Shown: piece by piece, positions 15,278 to 24,869 of the stretch
Layout of the letters: every line of letters starts with the position of its first letter
How positions within the stretch are numbered: position 1 is the stretch's first letter
Source: Neobacillus niacini
GTDB taxonomy: Bacteria > Bacillota > Bacilli > Bacillales > Cytobacillaceae
Assembly: GCF_023715785.1 (NCBI RefSeq)
Contig: NZ_JAMBOX010000011.1
Span: forward strand, 62,001 to 126,000
Direction: 5' to 3'
Length of the DNA stretch: 64,000 nt
Program-made: the position numbers and the translations under genes
The notes under the pieces: generated by a model
What the model saw: only the letters and a program-made list of their open reading frames with translations
Database searches by the model: none
What the model was told of the DNA's origin: nothing

Positions 15278-16645
15278 ATGATGCTTACAAGGGTGAATAC
15301 GAAAAAAGTCACCTATACAAATCCGATTTTCAACACCATGACACAAGAAGAAATTATAGCATTTCAAGAAGTTTTACTTAGGAAACAATTAAAGTATGTT
15401 TATCGAAATTCTGAGTATTACCGAAGGAAATTTCATGAAGCGGGGGCATTTCCCGAGGAAATTCGTACGTTTGCTGATTATCAAAAGCTGCCTATTTTTA
15501 TGGATAAAGCAACCGAAAGAATCACCCAACAGGAGTCAATGGAACGATTTGGGCATCCATTCGGCATGCATTTGTGCAGTTCCCCGGATGAAATCTGTTT
15601 TACCGGAACCACAAGCGGTACATCGGGAGTTCCAACTTTTACTTACTCATTTACAAAGGAAGACATCGAATTTTTGAATCGCTATATCCGGCACATGCTT
15701 GAATATGGAGGCATCCATGCGGGGGAGCGGTTACTGTTTAGTCACTCGTTAGGCATATATGCGACCTCATCTATTTTGTTTGGGGTCCGCGCCCACAATG
15801 TCTTGCCAGTTGATGTGGATGTACGGGCTGGAAGCAAGACCATTTTGCAATATGCGATGATGACAAAGCCATCGGGGGCGATGATGACCCCACCATTGGC
15901 AGAGCATTTGATTAATAGGGCAGAAGAGCTTGGATGGAATGTCCGCGACCTTGGGCTGCAGGCCATTTTTACAGTAGGTGAAATCGGAGTAGGGGTTCCT
16001 GAAGTTAAGAAAAGAATTGAGGATGCTTATGGCTGCAGAATCTATGATTATTTAGGAGAATTGGGATTTTCATGTGACTCGGATGAGTATTATGGGATTC
16101 ACTGTGTCGCTCCCGACCTAAACCTTTTCCCCAATGATCTAATTGACCCGGAAACGAAAAAGCCGGTAGAAATAGTAGATGGTGTGATTGGAGAAAGGGT
16201 AACAACAGAGATAAATTTGAAAGGGCTTCCAAGAATCCGATATGCAACCGGTGATGTAATCCAAGTATTTACGAACGAATGTCCTGGGTGCGGCTTTAAA
16301 GGAAGAAGAATTAAGTTTGTCGGCCGTGCCGATGACATGCTGATTGTAAAAGGTGCGAATGTCTATCCTTCCGCTATTAAGAATGTGATTTCCAGATTTA
16401 TACCGGATGTCACGGGGGAATTAAGGATTGTTTTAAATAGTCCACCTCCAAGAGTCGTACCGCCGCTCCAAATTAAGCTGGAATACGGCAACCAATTTGA
16501 CAAAAGTCTATTGGGAGATTTGGAGGCAAGAATCAAAAGTGCTCTTCATACAGAAGTCAGATTGACACCGGAAATCATTTGGTCCGAACCGGGTACCCTG
16601 GAGAAATCTTTAACCAAAACACCGCTGTTTGAAAAAAATTACTAA
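15278..16645 (+). CDS. Phenylacetate-CoA ligase family enzyme (copy 1)
   Basis: A 455-aa ANL-superfamily adenylate-forming enzyme of the PaaK/coenzyme-F390-synthetase-like branch. The ATP-binding P-loop-like motif TGTTSGTSGVPT is at 109-120. Later come the DYLGELG adenylate motif, RYATGDV with the conserved aspartate, a paired-cysteine CPGCGFKG, and GRADDMLIVKGANVYP before the C-terminal subdomain. It should activate a carboxylic acid to its CoA thioester with ATP. The N-terminal VTYTNPIFNTM differs from canonical PaaK. It is first in an operon with amidohydrolase, thioredoxin and transporter genes; start ATG 15278 has AGGAGGGGAG. A closely similar paralogue lies at 26025. The substrate is unknown; phenylacetate itself is unlikely given no paa genes. 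Confidence 0.88.
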   Translation: MMLTRVNTKKVTYTNPIFNTMTQEEIIAFQEVLLRKQLKYVYRNSEYYRRKFHEAGAFPEEIRTFADYQKLPIFMDKATERITQQESMERFGHPFGMHLCSSPDEICFTGTTSGTSGVPTFTYSFTKEDIEFLNRYIRHMLEYGGIHAGERLLFSHSLGIYATSSILFGVRAHNVLPVDVDVRAGSKTILQYAMMTKPSGAMMTPPLAEHLINRAEELGWNVRDLGLQAIFTVGEIGVGVPEVKKRIEDAYGCRIYDYLGELGFSCDSDEYYGIHCVAPDLNLFPNDLIDPETKKPVEIVDGVIGERVTTEINLKGLPRIRYATGDVIQVFTNECPGCGFKGRRIKFVGRADDMLIVKGANVYPSAIKNVISRFIPDVTGELRIVLNSPPPRVVPPLQIKLEYGNQFDKSLLGDLEARIKSALHTEVRLTPEIIWSEPGTLEKSLTKTPLFEKNY

Positions 16646-16671
16646 ATGGATTAGAAAGTGAGGTAGTTTAA

Positions 16672-17658
16672 TTGTTTATCGATTGTTCCAACACGCTTCC
16701 CGAATTTATTTTTGAGGCACCAAAAGAAATTGATCCCAAAAATGCTGAATATCGTGTGTTATTTGGTGCAAAATGGGCGCAATTGGCCGGATGGTCAAAA
16801 GCTGAATTTTTGCAAATGGTAAATGAACGGTCAGTTGAAACCGTCATGCAAGAGGTTTATGCAAAGCTTGAAAGTGAATTCTCCATGGAAAACTTCCTCA
16901 CTATGCTCAGCGATGCAAATGTAGTTTATCATGCAATTCACAACATGGATTATGGAAGAGATGGATCCAAGCCGCCTGCAGACCATGATTATGTGGCGGA
17001 ATTGCTAAAGAGATATCCTGACCGTTTTATCGGATTTGCCGGCTATAATCCGCACAAAGGAACTGAAAGTTTGAAAATAGTCCGTAAAGCATTAACAGAG
17101 CAAGGCTATAAAGCGGTGGTCATCCCTCCATACGAACACGGGGTAAAAGCGGATGACCGCAAGTATTATCCGTTATATGCCCTTTGTGAAGAATTGGATA
17201 TTCCAATTTGGATCCATAGCTCCATCAATTATTTCCGTGAAACTTCCGTGTTCATTGATCATCCATCGAACCTTGAAGCGCCACTTATGGACTTTAAAAA
17301 TTTAAAAATCATTGCCGGACATGGCGGCTGGCCGTGGGTCCCTGATTTAATTGCGATGCTATTAAAATATGAAAATCTTTATGTCGATACCTCGGCATTC
17401 AGGCCAAAATATATTGCTGAAGCAAATACGGGCTGGGATATGTTTATGCACTATGCCAACACACTAATACAAGACAAAATTGTTTTTGGCACCGATTGGC
17501 TGACATTAGGCATGCCAATCAAAGAAGTAATAAAGGAAATTGAAGCATGGCCTTTAAAAGATTCAGTTAGAGAGAAATTCTATTGGAAAAACGCCAATAA
17601 GGTATTCAAATTGGGCTTGGAAAAACCAGTATTGACTAAAACATATAAAGGGGAATAG
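16672..17658 (+). CDS. Amidohydrolase (ACMSD-like) family protein lacking the N-terminal HxH
   Basis: A 328-aa TIM-barrel protein of the Amidohydro_2 (ACMSD-like decarboxylase/hydrolase) family. Putative metal or active-site residues visible are His182 (IWIHSS), His217 (AGHGGWPWV) and Asp275 (FGTDWLTLG). The usual N-terminal HxH metal motif is replaced by DCSNT (residues 4-8), so a classical binuclear site is doubtful. Relatives catalyse decarboxylation or hydrolysis of aromatic or carboxylic acids. TTG 16672 is the start (AAAGTGAGGT upstream). It follows the ligase by 26 bp and is followed by a thioredoxin gene after 2 bp. A 14-codon stump of a similar gene follows the second ligase copy at 27412, showing ligase-amidohydrolase is an inherited pair. 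Confidence 0.82.
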   Translation: MFIDCSNTLPEFIFEAPKEIDPKNAEYRVLFGAKWAQLAGWSKAEFLQMVNERSVETVMQEVYAKLESEFSMENFLTMLSDANVVYHAIHNMDYGRDGSKPPADHDYVAELLKRYPDRFIGFAGYNPHKGTESLKIVRKALTEQGYKAVVIPPYEHGVKADDRKYYPLYALCEELDIPIWIHSSINYFRETSVFIDHPSNLEAPLMDFKNLKIIAGHGGWPWVPDLIAMLLKYENLYVDTSAFRPKYIAEANTGWDMFMHYANTLIQDKIVFGTDWLTLGMPIKEVIKEIEAWPLKDSVREKFYWKNANKVFKLGLEKPVLTKTYKGE

Positions 17659-17660
17659 AA

Positions 17661-17990
17661 ATGGAAAATATCAAAAATATAGAGCAATACTCAGAAATTA
17701 AGAACGGTGAAAAAGCTGCAGTCATGTTATTCTCAGCGGACTGGTGCCCCGATTGCCGGTTCATCGATACATTTATTGAAGAAATTATCGGAAATAACCG
17801 TGAAGAATTTGATTTTTATAAAGTGGACTCGGATGAACGTAAAGATATTTGCGCTGAAGCGGGGGTCATGGGCATTCCGAGTTTTGTAGCTTACAAGAGT
17901 GGGAGAACAATAGCTGAGTTTATTGGTAACGATTCAAAAACAAGGGAGCAAATTGAAGAATTTCTTCACAATGCCAAAACGATGTTATAG
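17661..17990 (+). CDS. Thioredoxin family protein (WCPDC)
   Basis: A 109-aa cytoplasmic thioredoxin-fold protein. The redox motif is WCPDC (residues 28-32), unlike the WCGPC of housekeeping thioredoxin, and the cis-proline is in MGIPSF. There is no signal peptide. It begins 2 bp after the amidohydrolase stop, so it is translated in the same operon and may reduce or protect one of the operon enzymes. That role is inferred from position; it could simply be a stress-type thioredoxin (YtpP-like) captured by the operon. Confidence 0.88.
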   Translation: MENIKNIEQYSEIKNGEKAAVMLFSADWCPDCRFIDTFIEEIIGNNREEFDFYKVDSDERKDICAEAGVMGIPSFVAYKSGRTIAEFIGNDSKTREQIEEFLHNAKTML

Positions 17991-18023
17991 TTTTGAAAAC
18001 AATCAATTCCTGGAGGGAAATTT

Positions 18024-19649
18024 ATGAGAAAAAGGACGTTGGGATTTGTAACTTTGTTATTAATGCTTTCTCTAATGGTATCAGCCTGCAGCAATTCAAC
18101 CTCCAATAAGAAAGAAGAAGCTGACACAAAAAAGGAAGAACAGGTACTGATCTTTGGAAGAGGAGCCGATAGTTATGCGATGGATCCTCAAAATGTAAAT
18201 GAGATTGAAACATGGCGGGTCACCAAGAACATTTATGAAACCTTGGTTGAGTATGATAAGGAAACAACTGATGTCATTCCTGCATTAGCAAAGGAATGGA
18301 CCACTTCCGAAGATGGAAAGGTTTGGACATTTAAGCTTCAAGAGGGCGTAAAATTCCATGATGGTACTGATTTTAATGCCGATGCGGTTGTGTATAATTT
18401 CGAAAGAATGATGGATAAAAACCATCCCGACCGGTTCGAAGGAACATTCTCAGTCTACCGCGGCATGTTTAACGGTTTTAAAGGTGAAGGCAGTGTCATT
18501 GAAGAAGTAAAGGCCATTGATCAGAACACGGTACAATTTACCCTAGCCAAACCTCAGGCGAACTTTTTGTCCAATCTTGGTATGCATGCTTTCGGTATTA
18601 TTAGCCCGGAGGCCATTAAGAAATATGGAGCAAAAATTAATGAACAGGCGGTTGGGACAGGGCCATTTATATTTGAGTCTTGGAAAACAAATGATTCAAT
18701 CACATTGGTAAAAAATGAAAACTACTGGAAAAAGGGGCTTCCAAAACTGGACAAATTGATTTACAAGGTCATTCCGGACAATTCTGCCAGATTAACAGCT
18801 CTAAAGAATGGTGAAATTGATATCATGGTAAGTTTGAACCCATCCGATTTAAGTTCAGTAAAAAATGATAAAAACCTAAAGGTGACACTCCGCCCTCCTT
18901 TAAATGTTGGATACTTGTCGATTAACAATTTGAAAGAGCCATTAAATAATTCGAAGGTTCGCCAGGCTATCAACCATGCTATTGATAAAAAAGGAATTGC
19001 GGATGCATTTTTCTATGGTCTCGCAGAACCGGTTAAAAACATGCTTCCTTCTTCGAGCTGGGCCTATAACAACGATGTGGAAGACTACGATTACGATGTG
19101 GAGAAAGCCAAGCAGCTATTAGCAGAAGCAGGTTATCCAAATGGTTTTGAGCTCCAGTTTTCAGTTACCTCCAATTCCCGTATTTATATGCAACAGCCAA
19201 TCAAAATGGTGGAAGCGATGAAAACAAGTCTTGAAAAAGCGGGAATTAAAGTAAAAGTAGTTTCACTTGAATGGGCGGCCTATCTTGACCAGATTCGAAA
19301 GGGAGAACATTCCATCGGATTAATCGGGTGGGTTGGGGATAACGGAGATCCGGATAATTTCCTATATTCCATGCTTAGTAAGAATAACGCAGTCAAGGGC
19401 GCAGCCCAAAACCATACTTTCTATCAAAATGATGAGGTAAGTGATCTTTTGATGCAGGCTAAGTCAGTGATGGATCAGAAAGAACGGGCAGAGATCTACA
19501 AAAAAGTTCAGGAGCTTGTTCATAATGATGCACCATCCGTACCGCTTGTGGAAGTAAAAGAGCCTGTTGTTACGGCAAGTTACATTAAGGGATATTTCCC
19601 GCATCCTACCGGTGCAGAAAATATGTACGAAGTGACGATTGAGAAGTAA
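18024..19649 (+). CDS. ABC transporter substrate-binding lipoprotein (SBP_bac_5, Opp/Dpp type)
   Basis: A 541-aa extracytoplasmic solute-binding protein of family 5 (peptide/opine/nickel). The lipoprotein signal peptide has a lipobox LMVSAC with lipidated Cys22, followed by a Ser/Asn/Lys linker. Family elements include WTFKLQEGVKFHDGTDFNADAVVYNFERM near 95-125 and the VRQAINHAIDKKGIADAFFYG segment. It would hand its ligand to the importer encoded by 20960-24837. An intervening CoA-transferase gene separates it from the ATPases, which suggests the ligand becomes a CoA thioester. Family 5 proteins bind peptides but also sugars, opines and glutathione, so the ligand cannot be named. The ATG has GGAGGG at the correct distance. 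Confidence 0.9.
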   Translation: MRKRTLGFVTLLLMLSLMVSACSNSTSNKKEEADTKKEEQVLIFGRGADSYAMDPQNVNEIETWRVTKNIYETLVEYDKETTDVIPALAKEWTTSEDGKVWTFKLQEGVKFHDGTDFNADAVVYNFERMMDKNHPDRFEGTFSVYRGMFNGFKGEGSVIEEVKAIDQNTVQFTLAKPQANFLSNLGMHAFGIISPEAIKKYGAKINEQAVGTGPFIFESWKTNDSITLVKNENYWKKGLPKLDKLIYKVIPDNSARLTALKNGEIDIMVSLNPSDLSSVKNDKNLKVTLRPPLNVGYLSINNLKEPLNNSKVRQAINHAIDKKGIADAFFYGLAEPVKNMLPSSSWAYNNDVEDYDYDVEKAKQLLAEAGYPNGFELQFSVTSNSRIYMQQPIKMVEAMKTSLEKAGIKVKVVSLEWAAYLDQIRKGEHSIGLIGWVGDNGDPDNFLYSMLSKNNAVKGAAQNHTFYQNDEVSDLLMQAKSVMDQKERAEIYKKVQELVHNDAPSVPLVEVKEPVVTASYIKGYFPHPTGAENMYEVTIEK

Positions 19650-19676
19650 AGAATAGATGAAAGCGAGCGGATACAG

Positions 19677-20918
19677 ATGTCCAAGCCGTTGGATGGCATT
19701 AAAGTTCTTGATTTAAGCTGGGTTTTTTCTGCTCCCTATGCAACACTGATGCTGCAAGATTTGGGTGCGGAAGTAGTGAAGGTTGAGAGGCCTGGAGCGG
19801 GAGACCGCTCCAGATCCATCCCTCCTTTCAAGGAAAGTGTAAGCGGTTACTTTTATATGTTGAATCGCGGGAAAAAGTCGATTTCGTTGAATATGAAAAG
19901 TGAAGAAGGAAAACAGCTATTTTTAGACCTGGCAAAAGAATTCGACGTGATTGTTGAAAATTTTGTAGCTGGCACTGTAGACAAATTGGGAATTGGTTAT
20001 GAGGCTGTAAAGGAAGTGAACCCCAAAATCATCTATGCTTCATTAAATGGGTTTGGCAGTGAAGGTCCATATTCGAAACTGCCGTGTATCGATGGAATTG
20101 CCCAAGCGATGGGCGGGTTGATGAGCCAAAATGGGTTAGAGGGCGGAAAGCCATTAAAAACAGGTCCGGCAGTAGCCGATTCATTGTCAGGAATTTATTT
20201 GACGGTAGGTATTTTAAGTGCGCTGCTTGAACGGAATAAGACTGGAAAGGGCCAGCGAATTGAAGTAAGTATGATGGATAGCGTGTTCTCTGTCTTGGAG
20301 GAAACCGTCATTCGAACGAGCATGACTGGCGAGCCTTTAATGGCACGTGGAAATAAGGACCCGTTAGGAGCTCCTTGGGAAGCTTTTAAAACGAGTGATG
20401 ATAAATGGGTGATTGTTTGTGCTTCCGGCAATGACCGTTTTATAAAGGTTTATCACGGTATCGGGAGAGATGACATCGTAAAGGATTTCGAAGGGGATGA
20501 TATTCCCTCTATGGAAAAACGCGCGGTCAATCTCGATTACTTAAACTCAATATTTGCTGATTGGGCTAAAAATAGAACGGCGGAACAAGTGCTTAGATTC
20601 TTAAGCGATTTGCATGTCCCTGCTGGGGAAGTTAAGACCGGGAAGGATTTAATCAACGATCCTCATTTGCTTGGCAGAAATATGGTGATTGATGTAGAAC
20701 ATCCTGTCCTTGGAATAGTCAAACTCCCAAATCTTCCGATTAAATTCTTCGGCAGGGAAATGGGACTTAGAAATGGAGACAAACCACTTGAGCCACAGCT
20801 TGGGGAACACAACAAGGAAATCCTTCACTCTCTACTTGGTCTTGATGACAGTGAAATTGATAGTTTAAGAGAAAAAGGAATTATATATGAATCAGCTTTT
20901 GTAAACTCAAAAACATAA
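19677..20918 (+). CDS. CaiB/BaiF family (type III) CoA transferase (second copy)
   Basis: A 413-aa class III CoA transferase with the conserved N-terminus (LDGIKVLDLSWVFSAPYATLMLQDLGAEVVKVE) and catalytic Asp168 in GPAVADSLSG. It differs considerably from the CoA transferase at 12235, so the two are not a recent duplication and probably take different acyl groups. It is embedded in the transporter operon between the binding protein (28-bp gap) and the first ATPase. The ribosome binding site upstream of ATG 19677 is weak (GAGCGGA), so translation may be partly coupled. In context it could form or exchange the CoA thioester of the imported acid; the relation to the PaaK-like ligase of the same operon is unclear. 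Confidence 0.9.
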   Translation: MSKPLDGIKVLDLSWVFSAPYATLMLQDLGAEVVKVERPGAGDRSRSIPPFKESVSGYFYMLNRGKKSISLNMKSEEGKQLFLDLAKEFDVIVENFVAGTVDKLGIGYEAVKEVNPKIIYASLNGFGSEGPYSKLPCIDGIAQAMGGLMSQNGLEGGKPLKTGPAVADSLSGIYLTVGILSALLERNKTGKGQRIEVSMMDSVFSVLEETVIRTSMTGEPLMARGNKDPLGAPWEAFKTSDDKWVIVCASGNDRFIKVYHGIGRDDIVKDFEGDDIPSMEKRAVNLDYLNSIFADWAKNRTAEQVLRFLSDLHVPAGEVKTGKDLINDPHLLGRNMVIDVEHPVLGIVKLPNLPIKFFGREMGLRNGDKPLEPQLGEHNKEILHSLLGLDDSEIDSLREKGIIYESAFVNSKT

Positions 20919-20959
20919 TGGACATTTCAGCCTATGAATTATGGGACAGGAGGGGGAAA

Positions 20960-21952
20960 ATGGAGCCGCTGCTTTCTATTCAAAATCTTAAGACGCATTT
21001 CTTTACAGATAACGGCGTTGTTCGCTCTGTTGACGGTGTAAGCTTCATCGTCAATGAAGGCGAAACGTTGGGCATAGTTGGGGAGTCGGGTTCAGGAAAA
21101 AGTGTAACAGCCCTGTCGATTATGCAATTGCTGCCCCTAAGAAAAGGGAAAATTGTTGAAGGCAGCATTCTTTTTCAAGATTTGGATCTTACTAAATTAA
21201 ACGAAAAAAAGATGCGCAAAATCCGGGGCAATGAGATTGCCATGATTTTTCAAGAGCCGATGACAAGTCTGAATCCAAGCTACACCATTGGCAATCAAAT
21301 TGGGGAGACATTGCGACTCCATATGAAATTGAATCGGAAGGAAGCAGAAAAAAGAAGTATTGAGCTGCTTCAACAAGTCGGTATTCCGCGCGCCGAAAAG
21401 ATTGTCAAGGATTATCCGCACCGATTATCCGGCGGGATGAGACAGCGGGTCATGATTGCAATGGCCCTTGCTTGCAATCCAAAACTTATCATTGCTGACG
21501 AGCCGACCACAGCACTCGATGTGACAATCCAGGCACAGATATTGGAACTCATTCAACAGATGAAACGTGAGAGCAATACCTCGATCATCATGATTACGCA
21601 TGACCTTGGAGTTGTTTCGGAAGTTTGTGATCGTGTCATTGTTATGTATGCCGGAAGGGTGGTTGAGGAAGCGGATGTAAAAACCATCTTTTCTTCCCCA
21701 TCCCATCCATATACGAAAGGACTTATCGAGTCCATCCCAACCTTGGAAGATGAAGTGGAATGGCTTGAAACGATACCCGGAAATGTTCCGATTCCTTCCG
21801 AGATGCCTGAAGGATGTAAATTTGCATCTAGATGTAAATTTGCCATGGACGAATGTTTTCATAAGGAACCAGAGCTCTTTGATATCGGGTCAGGCCAAAA
21901 ATCACGTTGTTTCCTGGCAAAGGAGGTAAACCATGCTATCACCGCTACTTGA
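20960..21952 (+). CDS. Opp/Dpp-type ABC transporter ATP-binding protein (OppD-like)
   Basis: A 330-aa ATPase with Walker A GESGSGKS (41-48), Q-loop in [11 protein letters not shown], signature LSGGMRQR, Walker [12 protein letters not shown] and the switch histidine in ITHDLG. The C-terminal oligopeptide-transporter extension has paired cysteines (CKFASRCKF...C), as in OppD/DppD, which can hold an iron-sulfur cluster. The start at 20960 has AGGAGGGGG; an upstream ATG at 20918 overlaps the CoA-transferase stop codon and could allow coupling. It ends 20 bp inside the next ATPase gene. It powers the importer together with the OppF-like subunit. Confidence 0.93.
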   Translation: MEPLLSIQNLKTHFFTDNGVVRSVDGVSFIVNEGETLGIVGESGSGKSVTALSIMQLLPLRKGKIVEGSILFQDLDLTKLNEKKMRKIRGNEIAMIFQEPMTSLNPSYTIGNQIGETLRLHMKLNRKEAEKRSIELLQQVGIPRAEKIVKDYPHRLSGGMRQRVMIAMALACNPKLIIADEPTTALDVTIQAQILELIQQMKRESNTSIIMITHDLGVVSEVCDRVIVMYAGRVVEEADVKTIFSSPSHPYTKGLIESIPTLEDEVEWLETIPGNVPIPSEMPEGCKFASRCKFAMDECFHKEPELFDIGSGQKSRCFLAKEVNHAITAT

Positions 21953-22901
21953 AGTACAAGATTTAAAAGTGCATTTTCCGATTAGAAGCGGTTTTTTCGG
22001 AAAGAACACAAATTATGTAAAAGCGATTGATGGTGTTGATTTCTCCATTTATGAAAATGAAACATTTGGCTTGGTGGGAGAATCCGGCTGCGGCAAATCA
22101 ACAACAGGCAAGACGATTTTACGGTTAATTAACCCGACCGATGGAAAGATATTTTTTCAAGGGAAAGAAATCTCGAAGATCTCCTCCAAGGACATGAAAT
22201 CGGTTTACCGTGATATTCAACTAATATTTCAGGACCCCTACGCTTCCCTTAATCCCAGGAAGACGGCGGGGGGGTTAATAGAAGAGCCGATGATTGTCAA
22301 TACAGATTTAACATCTGAGCAGCGGAAGAGAAGAGTTCATGAGCTATTGGATGTTGTCGGATTAAACAGTTACCATGCGTCAAGATATCCTCATGAATTT
22401 TCTGGCGGACAAAGGCAGCGAATCGGGATTGCTAGAGCGCTTTCGTTGAACCCCAAATTAATCATTGCGGACGAAGCAGTATCAGCGCTTGATGTATCGA
22501 TTCAATCACAGGTGTTAAATTTATTAAGGCAGTTACAAAGGGATTTCGGCTTAACTTATTTGTTTATATCCCATGATTTAAGTGTTGTAAAGCACATTAG
22601 TGACAGAATTGGCGTGATGTACCTGGGAAGAATGGTCGAGCAGGGCAGCAAAAAAAGCATATACGAAAACCCGCTGCATCCTTATACTAAAGCCTTATTT
22701 TCGGCTGCACCAAGCATAAACCCCGAAAAGAAGCAGGAGAGGATTGTCCTTAAAGGCGACCTCCCAAATCCGATCAATCCACCAAGCGGATGTCCGTTTC
22801 ATCCAAGATGTTTCGCTAAAATGGCTGAGTGTGAAACAACCACACCTGAATTAAAGAACGTTGGCGAAGGACACTATGTTGCCTGCCACCATTATAAATA
22901 A
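21933..22901 (+). CDS. Opp/Dpp-type ABC transporter ATP-binding protein (OppF-like)
   Basis: A 322-aa ATPase with Walker A GESGCGKS (49-56), Q-loop in IFQDPYASLNPR, signature FSGGQRQR, Walker B IIADEAVSALD and switch histidine in FISHDLS. The C-terminal family-5 extension with its cysteine cluster (CPFHPRC...C) is present. Its ATG, with an AAAGGAGGT site, lies inside the 3' end of the OppD-like gene. It is the second ATPase of the heterodimeric motor. Transport of the operon's acid or peptide-like substrate is inferred from context. Confidence 0.93.
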   Translation: MLSPLLEVQDLKVHFPIRSGFFGKNTNYVKAIDGVDFSIYENETFGLVGESGCGKSTTGKTILRLINPTDGKIFFQGKEISKISSKDMKSVYRDIQLIFQDPYASLNPRKTAGGLIEEPMIVNTDLTSEQRKRRVHELLDVVGLNSYHASRYPHEFSGGQRQRIGIARALSLNPKLIIADEAVSALDVSIQSQVLNLLRQLQRDFGLTYLFISHDLSVVKHISDRIGVMYLGRMVEQGSKKSIYENPLHPYTKALFSAAPSINPEKKQERIVLKGDLPNPINPPSGCPFHPRCFAKMAECETTTPELKNVGEGHYVACHHYK

Positions 22902-22925
22902 TGACAATAGGAGGTGTAGCAAAAA

Positions 22926-23930
22926 GTGTCTAATTATATTTCCCGCCGAATAGTGCAATTAATTCCTGTTCTGATTGGCATGTCCATTATTGTGTTTTCC
23001 ATAATTCACGCCATTCCAGGAGACCCGGCGTCGGTTATTTTAGGTGACCAAGCCACTCCGGAAGCTGTTAAGGAGTTGCGCGAGGAAATGGGGTTGAACA
23101 AATCCTTACCCTCCCAATACTTTACTTATGTAGCAGGATTATTGACTGGTGACTTCGGGACTTCCTTAAAAACAAAAAAGCCAATTCAGGAAGAAATCAT
23201 GCCATACTTAACAGCAACGATAGAATTAATGATCATCAGCATGCTTATTGCAATAATAGTTGGGGTAAATGCCGGCATTATCGCAGCCTGGAGGAGGGCA
23301 ACCTGGTTTGATTATACAGCGATGCTAATAGCGTTAATGGGGGTATCCATTCCGGTATTCTGGCTAGGACTGATGGAACAATGGATTTTTGCTGAACAGT
23401 TAAGCTGGCTGCCCTCCACAGGAAGGATGAATGCAAGAGAACCGGTCGAAGCGATTACCGGGATCTTATTATTTGATACCCTCATTCAGGGAAATTGGCC
23501 AGGATTTTGGGATGTATTCAAGCACCTAATTTTGCCAAGTATTGCACTGGGAACCATTCCAATGGCGGTGATCGCAAGGATTACCCGATCCAGTATGCTG
23601 GAGGTATTGGAACTGGATTATGTACGGACTGCCCGCGCCAAGGGACTGTCTGGGTTTTGGGTGCTATACAAGCATGCTTTGAAAAATGCCTTTGCACCGA
23701 TATTGACCATTATTGGAATGATGACTGGGTTGTTATTGGGAGGAGCCGTTCTAACAGAAACCATTTTTGGCTGGCCTGGAGTGGGGCGTTATATTTACGA
23801 TGCAATTGGTTCACGTGATTATCCTGTCATCCAAACAGGTATCTTGATAATTGCGACGATTTTTGTTTTCGTTAATTTAATTGTAGACATCCTTTATTCA
23901 CTCTTGGATCCAAGAATAAATTATCGATGA
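22926..23930 (+). CDS. Opp/Dpp-type ABC transporter permease (OppB-like)
   Basis: A 334-aa integral membrane permease with the DppB/OppB N-terminus (MSNYISRRIVQLIPVLIGMSIIVFSIIHAIPGDPA). It has the BPD_transp_1 region with five or six membrane segments, and the EAA loop (LELDYVRTARAKGLS) that docks the ATPases. The start is GTG at 22926, with AGGAGGTG upstream. A TM-spanning 'GRMNAREPVEAITGILLFDTL' periplasmic insertion is normal for the family. It pairs with the OppC-like subunit encoded 13 bp downstream. Confidence 0.93.
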   Translation: MSNYISRRIVQLIPVLIGMSIIVFSIIHAIPGDPASVILGDQATPEAVKELREEMGLNKSLPSQYFTYVAGLLTGDFGTSLKTKKPIQEEIMPYLTATIELMIISMLIAIIVGVNAGIIAAWRRATWFDYTAMLIALMGVSIPVFWLGLMEQWIFAEQLSWLPSTGRMNAREPVEAITGILLFDTLIQGNWPGFWDVFKHLILPSIALGTIPMAVIARITRSSMLEVLELDYVRTARAKGLSGFWVLYKHALKNAFAPILTIIGMMTGLLLGGAVLTETIFGWPGVGRYIYDAIGSRDYPVIQTGILIIATIFVFVNLIVDILYSLLDPRINYR

Positions 23931-23943
23931 GGAGGGGAGACAA

Positions 23944-24837
23944 TTGAAAACAATGTTACAACCAGTTCCGGAAAAAATGGCAATTCATGGACCCTCAAAA
24001 AAATCACTGTGGCTGGAAGGATGGAAAAGGCTGAAAAAGCAGCGGCCTGCCATGATTGGGTTAGCGATTGTGGTATCGTTTATTTTAATAGGCATTCTTG
24101 CTCCCGTCCTTACTTCACAGCCATTGGATGGGTTTAATCCCGAAAAAACCTTAATCTCCCCGAATTCGGAACATTGGTTTGGAACTGATGACCAGGGAAG
24201 GGATATTTATACCCGAATTATTTATGGTGCAAGAATTTCCTTATGGATCGGATTTTTCTCTGTCATTGGTTCTATCATCATCGGATCGCTTCTTGGCTTA
24301 ATCGCGGGTTATTATGGAAAATGGCTTGATACAATTATTTCAAGATTTTTTGATATTTTGCTTGCCTTTCCAAGCATTCTTTTGGCCATTGCTATTGTTG
24401 CCATGCTGGGCCCAAGTTTGTTTAATGCCTTAGTGGCGATTGCCATTATTAATATTCCGACGTATGGCCGATTAATCCGCTCAAGAGTGTTAAGTGTAAA
24501 AGAAGAGGAGTATATTATGGCCGCAAGAATTACCGGCATGTCGGATAGACGTCTGCTTCTCCAACATGTTCTGCCAAACTCTATTACGCCAATTATTGTC
24601 CAAGGCACGCTGGGTATTGCTACTGCTATTTTAGAGGCAGCAGCTTTAGGATTCTTAGGATTGGGCGCCCAGCCCGGTGAACCGGAATGGGGAAAGATGC
24701 TGGCAGATTCCAGACAGTTTATCACCAACGCTCCTTGGACATTGTTGTTTCCGGGTTTCGCCATCATGCTGGTTGTATTAGGATTTAATTTGTTTGGTGA
24801 CGGTTTAAGGGATGCTTTGGATCCAAAAATGAAGTAA
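23944..24837 (+). CDS. Opp/Dpp-type ABC transporter permease (OppC-like)
   Basis: A 297-aa permease with the OppC_N segment (WKRLKKQRPAMIGLAIVVSFILIGILAPVL) and periplasmic HWFGTDDQGRDIYTRIIYGARISLWIG, a hallmark of DppC/OppC. The EAA loop (KEEEYIMAARITGMSD) is also present. The start is TTG at 23944, 13 bp after the OppB-like stop, with GAGGGGAG upstream. It is the last gene of the operon that begins at 15278, and it runs convergently against the LysR regulator, with 32 bp between them. Confidence 0.93.
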   Translation: MKTMLQPVPEKMAIHGPSKKSLWLEGWKRLKKQRPAMIGLAIVVSFILIGILAPVLTSQPLDGFNPEKTLISPNSEHWFGTDDQGRDIYTRIIYGARISLWIGFFSVIGSIIIGSLLGLIAGYYGKWLDTIISRFFDILLAFPSILLAIAIVAMLGPSLFNALVAIAIINIPTYGRLIRSRVLSVKEEEYIMAARITGMSDRRLLLQHVLPNSITPIIVQGTLGIATAILEAAALGFLGLGAQPGEPEWGKMLADSRQFITNAPWTLLFPGFAIMLVVLGFNLFGDGLRDALDPKMK

Positions 24838-24869
24838 TCCATTTCCGGAAATATCTCAAAATGGAAGAA

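Noticed and set aside
24312..24842. 176-aa minus-strand frame inside the OppC-like gene
   Set aside because: It is a shadow frame of a well-supported permease, with no start signal and low-complexity hydrophobic composition.
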